DNA of 64,000 nt, taken from NCBI RefSeq assembly GCF_000189635.1, contig NW_002476377.1, positions 124,001-188,000 of the forward strand, written 5' to 3'. The translations under genes were made by a program, and so were the position numbers. The notes beneath the pieces were generated by a model that was not told the DNA's origin, ran no database searches, and saw only the letters and a program-made list of their open reading frames with translations. This document shows positions 12,207 to 24,911 of the stretch, one piece after another. Each line of letters starts with the position of its first letter. Position 1 is the stretch's first letter. This DNA is from Tetrahymena thermophila SB210 (Eukaryota; Ciliophora; Oligohymenophorea; Hymenostomatida; Tetrahymenidae).

Positions 12207-14698
12207 TTTGTGCATTTAATTAGATAAATAAGGATTTATAATATATATGTAAATTATAAGTAGATTAAAGTTATGTAGGGCTTTTTTTGCCTTTGTTTTG
12301 TAAATTACAGTAATTAATTTTTTTTTTTTCAAAAAATTAATTGATTATCTTTTGTGTTAATGCTTCTCCTTTTTAATTTTTGATTCATTTCAAAGCTTTT
12401 GTTTCTTAATTCTTCTTTTCAAGAAAATATATTCTGAAAAATCTTGAGATTGTGCCTTAAAAAAGGAATTCGATGCTTTTTTTGATAAATATACAAAATA
12501 AAAATTAGAAATTGTTGATAATAAATCTAAGGCTTTGGTTGATTATTTTACATTACAATCAATAAATTTTTAACTCAATTACCTTGTTTTCTTTTTTAAA
12601 CTTGCTTTAAAACAATCATCCTGAATTCGTTTTGCAATCACTTTTAATTTGCCTTCCAAATAGATCATTTTAATTCGTTGTTTTACCTACATACTGAATA
12701 TTAAAATTAGCTTTACCTCCCCTAATTCTTGTTTTAAAATTTATTCGTTCTCTTTTATCATCTACAACACTTCTACCTGTACTCTTGAAACACCTTAGCT
12801 AAATATACATTGGAAGAGCTTATTATATAGTGTAATAGACAGGCTTACTTTCAAATTTTAGTGTTTGATTTCAAAAATCACAAACAGATTATTACAAATT
12901 CCTACTAAGAGATAATAAATATTTTTTACCAGACATTCAAACAATAGATTATTCTTGATTACCATAAATAAAAAAGGTCTTATCAAAGATCCATTAAAAT
13001 TAAAAAAGCTATTTATTGTTGGATTATATGACTCTTAATAAAAAAAAATACTTTCAATTATTATTCAGAGGCTGACTTCTAATTTTTTCCTTTTGAATTG
13101 CTTTAAAGACTTACTCATTTACAAGATTAAACATGCTATAAAACCTTCTATAAAACTTGACTTTTAAATTCACGACAAGCTAAATATTTACTCTTTTAAG
13201 ACATCCCATTATGCTCGTATGGTGGGGGATTTTATCCTTCAACCTAATTAACTAAAATCAAAAGCTATGTCTGCAAATTTTTTATAAAAATTTATAATCG
13301 ATAAACTAGTTTTACTGTTTAATAAATTATTGAGCACTTTAATAAGCAAACATGCTTAAATGGTGCAGGAATGGAATAAGCTGTGAAAATACAATGAACT
13401 GAATATTTATCACAGTAAGAAATATTACTTAAATATTTAGTTAATTAAAAATTATGTAACCAGATTCCCTTTGATAAGATACAAGATTTTTTAATTTGAT
13501 TTAATCCGTCACAGTATTAGTCTAAAGCTAAATTTTAGCATGTAATCTCAGTTTTTATAAATACTTACTTAATGCCCTCTCATTTTTTAACAAAATTTGT
13601 TCAAACAAATCAAAAAATATCAATTTTAAAAGTTGTAGAAATTCATTAAAAAGTATATAAGTAAAATTAATATTTAACGCATAAGAAAAACCATAAAAAA
13701 TAAATGAATTATTTTTAAATTTTGCTTTTATTTCATTTTTAATATTTCAATTAAAATAATTTGCATTAAAAAAAATTACTTTTAATATATTGGGTTTTTA
13801 AATTGTAAATATTTTATTTCAAGTAAAAACTCAATTTAAGATTTAATAAAACTAAAACCGAATAATTTTAACTTCTTCCTCTTAAAATAGAAAAAGTGGA
13901 AAATTGTAATATTTTTGAGAAAATAAAAGTTTTTATTTATGAATTTGGATAGTTAGCTAAATACGCAGAGTAAACATATGCAAAATTCCTCAAAATTCAG
14001 ATCAATAACAGCATTTAAAATATTTAGGAGTAATAGTATTATTTTTGTAATTTTAGTATTTAAACTTTTTAAGCTGTATCTTGGAAAATGATAAAAGATA
14101 CAAAATAAATTAGATAGAAGTCGAATTAAATAAATAAAATTTACAATTTTCAAATTATTTGAATAAATAAATATAATAGACAGGATTTACTTTATTTAAA
14201 ATTGATTTGTATTGATTTTGAAATTTTTTAATTTTGATAGGGTTTGTTTTGGATTTAGATTTGTTTACAATTTTTGTTGATTTTCTAATCTAAAATAATT
14301 AAGTGAAATAGATTTTTGATAACCCATAAGATTACTACAAAATAAATACAATTATACTCTAACAATTAAATAATTTTTCAACACTAAATTAATTAATTTT
14401 GTCCCCAAAAACTTCTAAGATTTAATCAAAATTAAATGTAAAATGCATAAATACAACAAATAGACAGAATGACAGACTTAATTAATGATTATAATAAGTT
14501 ATTTTTCATTTAAATATTTATATTTCTGTTTTTTCAATGTTATAATATTTTTTTTGTTTATTTTAATTTATTATTTAGTACATTTTTAAAATGAGGAATG
14601 CTCCTTTTATCCCTTAGAATGCTTTACAAATAAAGCTTTTCAAAAGAAATTAGTTAGATACAATTCATATATAGCAGTAGCAGAATTTATTTTTTTTT
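12207..14698. other. Intergenic region, nothing recognised
   Basis: 2.5 kb of A+T-rich DNA upstream of the 313-aa gene and downstream of the Myb-like gene. A short less A+T-rich patch with GGTGGGGGATTTTATCC lies near 13220-13240; it does not fold into a tRNA and has no A/B boxes. No gene is supported. Confidence 0.5.
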
Positions 14699-15310
14699 TC
14701 ATTACATTTATTATAACTTCTAGTAGATGTTATCTTTTAATTTATTTTCCTTTTTACCCTTTGCAATATTGCTTTTTTTAATTTCTTCTTATTCTTCTTC
14801 AGATATTTTTTTTCCGTAATATTCAGTGATGTCGTTTATACCAAGGATCATGCATGTTCTTAATTCTAATTCTACTATATTCTATAAAAAATATTTTTAA
14901 TTTTATAAATCTAGGAACCAAAATTGAATTTTTATAGAAGATAAAATTATTTTTACAGCTTTGCCACTAAATTCGTCGTAATTGATTTCTTTCCAGTTTC
15001 CAACCCCTATAAAATATTAAAAATAGAGTTTTGTGATTTTAAAAATAACAATTGAATTTTTCAATCAAGCAAATTCTAATTCCAGCAAAATTATTAAAGC
15101 AAAGAATGAGTTACCAAATAATTCAATACCCCTTTGGAGTGCTTTTTAGTTAAGAGGAGTCCAATATTAACCCTTCTTAGTTAAGAAATATGAATGATTT
15201 AATGCTCCATCTTCCAAACAAATATCTTAGTTGGATAAATCCTTTCTCATATTTTTAGCATATTAAGTAAAATCTAAGGGTTGATTTTATGATTTTCCGT
15301 TTTTCTTCAT
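14699..15310 (-). CDS. Small Myb/SANT-like DNA-binding protein
   Basis: Exons 15310-15115, 15006-14957 and 14881-14699 join in phases 1 and 0 to give 142 residues. Residues 48-100 form a Myb/SANT or homeobox-like domain: W50 in YWTPLNQKAL, then GIELFGVGNWKEI with W70, then a third helix region VELELRTCMILGI. The remainder is a Lys/Glu/Gln-rich tail ending in TGA. The spacing W-19-W and the FGVGNW signature are those of SANT domains, which bind DNA or histone tails. Ciliate 6-methyladenine methyltransferase MTA1 is known to work with small homeobox-like DNA-binding partners (p1, p2); this protein has a comparable size and domain, but I cannot assign it. It shares upstream TTTCGCG motifs with RPA3. 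Confidence 0.8.
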
Positions 15311-15765
15311 TTTTATTTTCCTATAATATTCAGATAAACTCTTTTTTTGAACTAGCTTTAGTGTTAGTTTGCTTTTTTTATTTTAGAAAATGATTCCTAC
15401 TTATTGAATATTTTGTTTTAAATAATTATAATGATTAATATTAATTTGTATTTTTTTATGTTTAAATGCCTCTTTTTTTTCGCGGTTTTTTCTTTAATTT
15501 CTTATTAATTTATTTATTTTTTTCGCGAACTTTAATAAATAGTTAAATATCAAATGAAATAATAAATGATAAAAATAGAATATTAGAAATAAATTGAAAT
15601 TTAAAGGAATTAGCTGCTTACAAAATTTATATAAAAGTCTAAATAAAATACATTTTTATATATATTAACATGGTTTTTTAATTTGATGAGCTGTATTTAT
15701 ATAGTTTATTTTTACATTCAATTAATAACTCTACTTTCTTTTAATAGCAATAACTCCCATTTAAT
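15311..15765. other. Promoter interval of the Myb-like gene
   Basis: 455 bp between the Myb-like start and the RPA3 stop. It contains two TTTCGCG motifs, listed separately; the rest is A+T-rich. Confidence 0.5.
15478..15538 (+). promoter_or_regulatory. Pair of E2F-like TTTCGCGR motifs
   Basis: TTTCGCGG at 15478-15485 follows a run of T, and TTTCGCGA at 15531-15538 also follows a run of T. They lie about 168 and 221 bp upstream of the Myb-like ATG. CpG-containing octamers are rare in this A+T-rich DNA, and the core matches the general E2F consensus TTTSSCGC. Function is inferred. Confidence 0.5.
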
Positions 15766-16275
<510 letters not shown>

Positions 16276-16914
16276 CTTCTTGTATTAATTGGTCTTTTAT
16301 TATAATTATAGCTAACTTTAAGTTGAAATTTTTTTTTCTATTTAATAGATTTGAAATATTTATTTTTTAATTTCTCTTAATCATCAGTTGAAGATTCTTT
16401 ATATATCTATCTATGTATGTCTATCTATTAATAATATCAAATATTAATATTTAAGCCGCGAAATCATTATAAGATTTCATCGAAAAATCAATCTTAATAA
16501 TCCTAAATCTATTACGATTAATAAATAGTAGGCGGGACTATTATACATTTAAAAATATTTTTATTTTAGACATAAAAAAATAAAAGTATTTTAACTCTTT
16601 TTTAGAAAATATTTTTCATGTTCTTATAATAAAAAAATATTTTTTAGATTTTTTTAATAATTTTATACTCAAGAAATTGAAGATTTTATGAAGTTAGCTT
16701 ACAAAGTAAGTAGTAAAATATATAAAATATATTTAATTTGGATTACAATAAAATTAGATATTTTTAAGAATAAAGAATCTTGAGATATATTACTTTTATT
16801 TTATATAAATTTATTTATTTTGTTATTGAAAATGAGATATTTTTTATTTTAATTATTTTATTTACTTATTTTAATTTTTCCGTTTCTAATTTTAGAATAT
16901 TTATTTATTTGATG
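16276..16914. other. Promoter region of RPA3 and 3' flank of the S11 gene
   Basis: 639 bp, A+T-rich, containing CCGCGAAA and GGCGGGA motifs listed separately. A short plus-strand frame here is uninformative and overlaps the 3' end of the S11 gene. Confidence 0.5.
16456..16537 (-). promoter_or_regulatory. E2F-like motifs upstream of RPA3
   Basis: CCGCGAAA at 16456-16463 is the reverse complement of TTTCGCGG, the same octamer seen upstream of the Myb-like gene. GGCGGGA at 16531-16537 resembles the other half of E2F sites. Distances to the RPA3 ATG are about 180 and 260 bp. E2F control of RPA genes is established in animals; here it is inference. Confidence 0.5.
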
Positions 16915-19851
16915 TCATTAAAAGATTGTTTTTATTACACTCTGATTCAAGCTTTTTTAGATTTATTTTGGTGGAGAAACGGTGTCTTCCGTAAATTTAG
17001 TATTTGATATTATAATACTTTTATTAGTAATTGGTGGCAATTATTTTGCAAATTGTACATTTTTTGTAGAATTATATTGTTTGGTTTATTAATTTTTAAT
17101 AATACTATTTTGTTAGGTATCTATTTGTAGATTTTTATTAGCTTAAATTAGATTAAGACAGAATTGCTTTCCACTATTCGATCTCTTTTATGAGCTTGTT
17201 GAAATATTAACTCGATTCTGTCCTATCTTTTGAGCTTAATTATTTGAACTCTTAGTATTCTCTGTAAGGTCTACACTACTTACTTAAAATTTAGCATTTA
17301 TTATCCTTCTTCTAGGACTAATTAATTTATTTTGAATATTACTTTTATTTAAATTTGATGAATCAGATTCTTTAGCAGTCTCCTTAGATATCTTAAAAAT
17401 CGCTGTTTAAGGCTTTTTTTAATTAATTTACTGATTCTTTGTTTTTATTTAAATCTATCTATAGCTGCTTATAGTAGTTTATATCTCTTAATCTAAATTA
17501 TTTTGAGAAGAAAATTTCTTTTCAATCCCATTTAATATATCTACACTGCTTAACTTACTTACGCCAACTATAACTTTTTAGCTTTAAGTTTTTAAATGAA
17601 GGAGGTCTTCCATATTCTCTTAGAATGAATCAGATAGCATTTATATGTCGTTTGCTTTATAATTATCATTTTTTTCAAAACTTAAGTTGTTGTCTTCCTC
17701 TATGTAAATATCTTCTTAGTCATTTTTTTATTCTAAATCGTCACAGCTAATTATTTAAATTGAACTTGAGTTGCTCTGAACATCATAGCGATCTGTTTCT
17801 CTTTGATACAATTAGCCTATGTTGGCTCTAATATTATATTAAGAATTATTAATAACATTCTAAGAGTTATTAATAGCATTTTAAGAGTTATTTATAGCGT
17901 TCTAAGAGTTATTTATAGCATTCTAAGAATTGTTTATATCAAGCTTTAATTTGTTTATATTATTATTATTATTATCATCATTAATTAAGGCAATGCTGGA
18001 TACATTTTTTCTATTATTCTAGATTGCAAATTGTGAAGAGACAGGACCACTTTTGCATATGCTCTTATTCCTTTGCTAATCTTAATTTAACTAATTTTAT
18101 GAGTTACATTTTTGATGAAAAGGTTGAGGAGGTGGAATTTTGTTCTAAGTAATACCTCTTATGTTAAATTAAGACTTATTTAGAGAATGTTCAGTCTAAA
18201 GTGTAGTTTTAGGTCTGTATCTTAAATTAAAATCAGAAATTAATTAAGATTTACTGCTTGGATCTTCTTCTTTATTTTACTGTAGCAATTTAGTAAATTC
18301 ATCTTAGTACTACTACTAAATTTTTATTTTACGATTTCTTTGTGCTGACATAAGTCTCTGATTCGCACAATTATTCTCAGTCTAAAGTGTTTGTGTGCAA
18401 TCTTAAAGTATTTATTAATAAGCCCACTCTGCTAATTTCTAGCTATCTACCCATCTTTTTTCAGAATCTTTACACTTTAATACAATGACTTGAATGTCGA
18501 TTCCATTTTTCTAATAGTGAGTAGCTAAGCATGGACCAGCGTTTGGGGTATTTCCTGTTTTAATTCCAATAAAATGTGAATTACGCAAAAGTAGTTTATT
18601 AGTATTTTCCCATTAAGCATTTCTCATAGTTTACACAGAAAGAGTCTTATTCTAATTTGTAGGAGTTTGAAGAGAATTTTTTTTATTTTATATTAAGTCC
18701 TTATTCAAGAGTATTTTACAAGAATACAATGGAGTTTTCACCACTTATCTAAACAAAGCGAAGGAAGACATAGCTGCATAGCAAAGTCTTCCATAATCTA
18801 TTGCAGAGCTCTTGTTACCTTTATCGCTTAATCCATGTGGATTTGAGTATTAAGTGTTACGCATTTATAGTTTTTAAGCCTCTTAGTTCATTATCTTTAC
18901 AAAGAATTTCATATTCTCTTAAACATCACCCTATTACTAATGAAATTTATAATCTTCATTACTGTTTTTGTTTTAATTACTTGGATTTTCACTTTAAGTG
19001 TTGTTCAATATTTGTTATTTTTATTACTCTAGGTTAATATGCATTAAATCTGCTTACTATGACAATTAATCAAATTGAATTTATTGAATTTAATTGCTTT
19101 CCTTTATTTTAACTCCCTATGAATATGTTGAACTCCTGCGTTCGTCTTCTCCACTATCCTTAGAATCTTACTCTTAAGCATCAGTAGAAATTTCAGATTC
19201 TCTAGACTCATGCTTCTAGCTGCTTTCTTATTGGTTAATTTCAATTAATCCATACAATTTTATCAATATTTATGCTGCTTATTAATCTAAAAAGGCTGAA
19301 GAAGAATTAGCTCTTCTACGTTCAAGTTATCCAAAAAAATTTGCTAAAGTGCAAGCAGCATCATTCCCAGAAGGAAGCATTAGAGCATAAAACAAGTCAC
19401 AGAGTTTAATATATTCACCATTTCGAAGACACGCTGATGTGCCGCAAATAAATGCTGCAGCTTTTGGAACTCTGACATAAACACTTTGTGGGTCGAGTTC
19501 ATGCTTAGCACTTAATTTTAGTGAAGTAAAAAAAGTCATGACCTTAGTAAGGGATGCAATTTCTAAAGCCTCAGATCCGTTTTTATTATAAATCAGTCTG
19601 TTTTAACAATAAACAGCTGCAGATAACGCACTTGTAAGAGGAGTATTATTGCACAGTAGTTAAGATAAGTAAGAATTTGATGCTGAAGCTATATACAATT
19701 AATTGCCTTAAATATTATTTTAAGACAAATTAGAGCTGAATGAGCCAACATTTGCAGTTTAAATCTATTCTATTTGGTTGCAAATCATATAATCAGGCAC
19801 ATGTATAGATTGTTTCTTAGAAATCACTGGAGTTGAAATATTTCTCTGCAT
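16915..19851 (-). CDS. S11-family serine peptidase-like protein (D-Ala-D-Ala carboxypeptidase fold) with long insertion and Asn/Gln-rich tail
   Basis: One intronless table-6 frame of 979 codons. All three penicillin-binding active-site motifs are present: SLTK with Ser100 and Lys103, SGN at 161-163 (MLPSGNDAACTLA), and KTG at 431-433 (IKTGNTPNAGPCL). The block MNQEAQKLQMRNTQYSNPHG is also typical of S11. In bacteria these enzymes trim peptidoglycan; a ciliate has none, so the substrate is unknown (peptide, beta-lactam-like or prey wall). The SGN-KTG spacing, about 100 residues in bacteria, is 268 here because of an acidic Gln-rich insertion (about 185-325). Residues ~490-978 are Asn/Gln/Ser-rich with five NNSQNAI-type repeats. 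No signal peptide is visible. Pervasive TAA/TAG glutamines show the gene is resident in the ciliate. Catalytic residues are intact, so activity is plausible; origin by transfer is inferred. Confidence 0.85.
17840..17944 (-). repeat. Five 21-bp tandem repeats inside the S11 gene
   Basis: Units at 17840-17860, 17861-17881, 17882-17902, 17903-17923 and 17924-17944 each start TAAGA on the plus strand. On the coding strand each gives a heptapeptide of the type INNSQNA. The period is a multiple of three, so the frame is kept; copy number is likely variable between strains. Confidence 0.85.
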
Positions 19852-21705
19852 CCAAATACACTAATTTATAAATTAATGGTAACAAGCTTTGCTACTTTTT
19901 ATTGATAAGTTATACTGCTGTTTTGTTAATACTTATTTAAGAAATATATAAATAAAAAGATTATTTATTGTAATCTTGTCCAATAATTATTTATTATAAT
20001 TTTAGGATATTACAAAATGATCATATAATTTATTATGTTTTTCACTCTATCAATAATTCTTTGATTTTTTCTTTTTTTTTGTCTTCCTCCTTAAATCCCC
20101 ACCAAATCTACTTAAAAAAATACTAGCTACCAAATTATAAAATTTAGTTGAATGTATAAAATCTAAACCTCAAAAACCAAAATTAATCTTAACTTGACTT
20201 TTGCTTATTAATAAACAAATAAATAGTTAAGTCCAGCAACTTAATTACATAAGTAAAATTTCTTATTTCAAGAATGTAAAAGCACTAAGGAAATTTCTAA
20301 TATAATTCCTATTTTTGTATTACCAAAGATTATAGTAGTATATATATAATAAACATTATTAAAAAAGTCTATCTATATCTTTCCTATTTATAATTTTAAG
20401 GAAACTGAATAACAAAACTAAAATGATTTTCAAAAAATAACAAAATTAAACTTTTATTTCATTTTTATTTTGCAAATAATAAAATTTTTTTATTATTTTA
20501 ATATTTAAATAAAAGAATATCAGCATTTTATAATGTTTGCTTAAAATCTGTTTTGTTTTACTTGGATTTCAATAAGTATTATAAAAAGCTAATTTTTACT
20601 GGTTAAAAAAATGACAAGTAAAATCAGAAATTAATCTAGTTAATAAAATAAATAAATAATATTTGCATAAAAATAAATAATATTTTAGAAAAAACAACAA
20701 ATCTCATTTTTATATAAAAAATTTAAGTTTTATATTTAATGTAAGCTCACTTAGCTGTTTAAAAGTAAAAAATAAATAATGAAAGATTTTAAAATTAAAA
20801 TAAAACTAGAAACTAATGATATAATTTTCATGCTATTAAATGAAGAAAAATTTATATTTTTTTAAATATATAGTTAGTTATTGATTAAAAATTATAAAGA
20901 AATAATATTTATTTTGCACAAAAATAAGTAATAAAATTAGAAACAACATATTTTTATATCAAAAGATGTAAGTTTGATATTTAAATATTAGTTAAATATT
21001 TAATAAAATTTAAAAAGTAAAAACAAAGAATTTTGCATGAAGTCAATACTTTAAAAGTAAAATCTACATCATTTTTGTAATAAAAGGACTAAATATTACT
21101 TTTAATATTAAATATAATTAGTTATTGATTTAAATATGTAATACATTTATTTTTACATTAAGTTAAATTCTTTAATAGAATTAATATCGTCATTTTATAT
21201 TCATAGATGTAAATTTTAAATTTATAAGTTTGTAATTGATATAAATAAATAAATAAATAATATTTTAACAAGAAAATATAATTTTAAAAGTAGAAAATAC
21301 ATCATTTTTTAATTAATAGAAGTAAGTTTTATATTTAATATTAAATTTAGTTAGTTGTTGATTTAAATATAATAAAGGAATAACATATATTTTTACATTA
21401 AGTTAAATTATTTATCATCATTTTATATTAATAGAAGTAAGTTGTAAATTTAATAAGTTGGTAATTGATTAAAATAAATAAATAATATGAATTTTAACAA
21501 GAAATATAACTTTAAAAGTAGAAACTACATCATTTATATATTAATAGAAGTAAGTTTTATATTTAATAGTAAATTTAGTTAGTGATTGATTGATTGATTT
21601 ATTTATTTATTTGCATATACATTTATTTTAAAATTCGCATATAAAATTTAGAATTTAATTATTATTTTTAATTATATCTATCAATAGGTAGATAGATAGA
21701 TAGAT
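19852..21705. other. Intergenic region with a tandem repeat array
   Basis: 1.85 kb between the S11 start and the IWS1 stop. The right half is a degenerate tandem repeat (separate entry) followed by a GATA microsatellite at about 21686-21705. The left half shows nothing recognisable. Confidence 0.5.
20700..21600. repeat. Degenerate tandem repeat, period ~118 bp, about 8 copies
   Basis: Copies of TCATTTTTATATTAATAGAAG followed by TAAGTTTTATATTTAAT and then TTAGTTAGTTATTGATT begin near 20703, 20826, 20947, 21066, 21188, 21299, 21416 and 21529. The last four alternate between two subtypes, so the recent unit may be a dimer of about 230 bp. It is non-coding; similarity rises toward the right end. 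Confidence 0.7.
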
Positions 21706-22920
21706 TCAATCTCCGTATTCGTACTGATCCTCATCATCATATTTTTTATCCTTGTTTAATTTAAAATTTTAATTCAGAATTCAGTTTAAAAAGTAATTAA
21801 ATTTTTACTCTGCTATTTATTATTTTACTCCATTTTTCCACAACTTTGTTAGCTAATATTCTCAACTCTTTTACTTCACCTTTTGTTTAATTATGAATTT
21901 TAATAAGTTAAATTTATTTATATTTCAAGTTTAATCTACTCTTTGACGAGATCTTATAGATAACTTTTCCGAGACGAATTCCAGTCAAATTTGAGCGAGT
22001 AACATTTAATTCAAAAATGAATTAAAGTAGTTTCTTTCTTAAAGTGACACTTGGTTCTGGTCCATTTGGAATTTTATCAAGCCAGTCAGCTAAATAATCA
22101 ATTCCTTTATCTTACACAAATTCTCTCTAGACGCCTAACTATATAAAAATTAGTAAATAATTAATAAGTAAGTTCAATTAAGTGTGTCTTTAAATAGAAA
22201 GCAATTCTTTTTGTTTTAAACTGAGTATATAAAATAAAAATAATTCATATGGAGCAAAAAAAAATTTGAATCCTCACTCACTTATTTTTCCTCTATCTTA
22301 AATAAATATATTCTATGTTCAATCAAAATTTCTTTGATAATTTGATTTATTAAACTATTTTTAAGTCTGACTCTGATTTATTGATTTTTTACAAAATTTT
22401 TCACTCTTTCCAAAAAAATATTTTTATGAAATTGCAGACAGACCTAATTCTATTGGATAAATAAATAAATAATTTATTTATTTACCTTGCTAAGCTTAGA
22501 AATTATTTCATCAATGTGCTTTATTTTATTGAGTGCAGGTTTTTTATTTTCTACAGCTTTTATATCTCTTTAATGAATCTATTTCATCTCACTTTTTATT
22601 TTTTTTACTTCTTCTTTGATTTCGAGCTCATTTTTTAATCTTTCTTCCTCTTTCTTACTGGATCTTGGTTTTTATTACTTAGCTTCTACATTATTTCCAC
22701 CAGAAGAAGACTTTCTTTTTTTTTAAATCCTTTTACTTGGTTTATCATCATTTCCTTCTACATATTTTTCTAATTCAAGATCATCAAACTCAGCATCATC
22801 TAAATTTAAATCCAACAACTCATCTACTTGCTAGTCATCAAAAGCTTAATCGTTTACAGCATCTACTGGTTATTCACCTTCATTATCATCAAATATATCT
22901 AGTTTTTCTTCGTCTGACAT
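21706..22920 (-). CDS. IWS1: Transcription elongation factor IWS1/Spn1
   Basis: Five exons (22920-22486, 22443-22282, 22138-21940, 21879-21809, 21750-21706) join in phases 0, 0, 1 and 0 to give 303 residues. The N-terminal 145 residues are acidic (MSDEEKLDIFDDNEGE) then Lys/Glu-rich. The C-terminal half is the IWS1 core, a TFIIS N-domain-like helical bundle: GIDYLADWLDKIPNGPEPS followed by TLRKKLLQFIFELNV, then LTGIRLGKVIYKISSKS, then the conserved end ELRILANKVVEKWSKII. IWS1 binds Spt6 and travels with RNA polymerase II. The intron in IYKISSKS|EVKEL restores the family pattern. It lacks the long acidic N-terminus of human IWS1 but is close in size to yeast Spn1. An acidic tail ends EYGD before TGA. 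Confidence 0.87.
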
Positions 22921-24911
22921 TTTAAATCAAAATTAAACTAATCTTATTGTACCTTAAATATCTTCTTTATTAGAAATGTTTTTGGTATATTATTTTTATA
23001 TATAATTAATTGGATATTGGCAATACATATAAAATTGCTGAATTTAATTAAAATATAATCTTTATTAATTATATATAAGCTAATAATAATAAATAATTTT
23101 TGATTAATTTTTTTTAAATAAGAAAAAAATAAAAATAAATTTCAAATTTTGAACAAAAATTTCATACAAAAATCTATAAAAACAGTCAGTCTATTTATAA
23201 TTATTTTATTGGAGTTCTATTCAATAAAAGCAAATATTTATTTTTAAAATATTACAATTTTTAATCTATTTGAACTTAAAATAAATTATTCCTAATTATA
23301 TCGTATTTGAGGGAGGTTAATAAAGAAGACATATTTATTTTAATAACACAATAAAATTTTTTATTTTAATTTTATCTAAATATATTTCATTATTAAAATA
23401 TTTTTCATTAATTTGTTGAAGTAGGTTGGTTGTTCTAAAAGGTAAATAAAATTTATTTTTTTTGCCTAATGCATTTTTAGCCAATTTCATTGAATATTAC
23501 TCCAAAAACAAATAATAATTATAAATGTATTTACAAGTAATAGAAATATTAAATTAATATTCTTTCTAAATAAAGGTAGACAATTAAAATTTTTGTCTAA
23601 ATAATAATTAAACTATTTCAATAAAGTTAAATATATTTTCAAATTCTTAAATGCAACTTTTTATTCTTCATTCAAAGTAACAAATAAAGCTAATACTTAA
23701 TTTAGCAAAAATTACTTTTTTAATAATATTTTTTTCTGATTTTTGTGTTTTAAACTAAGCTTTTTCTTAAATTAGTCTATACAATTTTGTTATACAGCAT
23801 TCTGTAAATTTAAGAAATTGTTTGTCTATATTATTTTTCTATCATTTAGACCTTTTCCTTGAATGAAAAATTCTTAGATTAGTTCTATTAATTAAATATT
23901 TTATTGAAATAATGATTTTTATATCATTAAAAATAAAATTTAAATAGATTGGTCCTGCATTATTGTTTTCGTTTACATTCAATAATATATTTAAACTAAT
24001 GATTTCTGCTATGATAATTAAATATTTTTAAAATTTATCCTAATTAATTTATTTCAAAAAAAAGAAAAATTAAATGATAAATTAAGTAAAATATTGATTA
24101 AATTTGATCTAGTAGATATCTTTTAATTTTTTTAATTTCTAATGAAATTTTTTGATATTTTTAATTATTTTTATATTAAATAATTTATTTTATCAAAATT
24201 AATTTAAATCCAAAATAGGAAAAGCAAATGAAAAATTAAGTAAGTACTAATTTCATTTGATTTAATAGATTATTCCTACTTATAATTTCTAATTACACAT
24301 GCATTTTTTTTTCTATCTTACTAGCTTCTCAAATATTTATTGATCAAATAAAAAATTTTCCATAAACTTAAAATTTACTTCGAAGCTAAAAATACTTCTC
24401 AAGCATGAATTATAGCTAATTTAATTTTCTTTCAAAATAAATTATATTACCAAAAATATAAAATTCATTTGATCTTTAAAAGCATTATTTAAATTAACGT
24501 TGATAGGTAATAGTTATTCTAAATGAGCTTATAAAGATCTCTCAATCAAAAAATAAACGAATAGCATTCATGGAAATTTAATTTCTAAGTGAAAACACCT
24601 TTTATTTAACTTTAGATAACATGTTTTCTCCTTTTCAATATCTTTAAAAATAATCAGTTTAAATATTTTTCTTCTCTTTAAAATCTTTGTGAATTACTTA
24701 CTTAGTATTTTGAGACTATCAAGACTAGACTAGAGTATAAGGTATATTAAATCAATATTAAACCCTAATATTATTATAGCCACAGAACAATTTATTAATT
24801 TATCTATATTTATTAAATTAAGCGTTTCCTTCGTTTAAGAATTTAAGTTTTCAAAATAATATAAACTTTATTTAATTAAAAAAATCAAACTTTTTCTGTA
24901 AATTTACTTCT
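22921..24911. other. Divergent intergenic region, nothing recognised
   Basis: 2 kb between the divergently transcribed IWS1 and Cys-rich genes; very A+T-rich, with no repeats or motifs that stand out. Confidence 0.5.

Noticed and set aside
13205..13250. Possible small RNA gene near a G-rich patch
   Set aside because: No tRNA cloverleaf, A/B box, or recognisable snRNA/snoRNA box could be found.
16780..17007. 75-codon plus-strand hydrophobic ORF
   Set aside because: Composition is that of translated A+T-rich DNA and it overlaps the 3' end of the S11 gene in antisense.
16915..19851. Bacterial contamination as source of the S11 gene
   Set aside because: It uses TAA/TAG for Gln dozens of times, has Asn/Gln-rich ciliate composition, and sits between ordinary ciliate genes.
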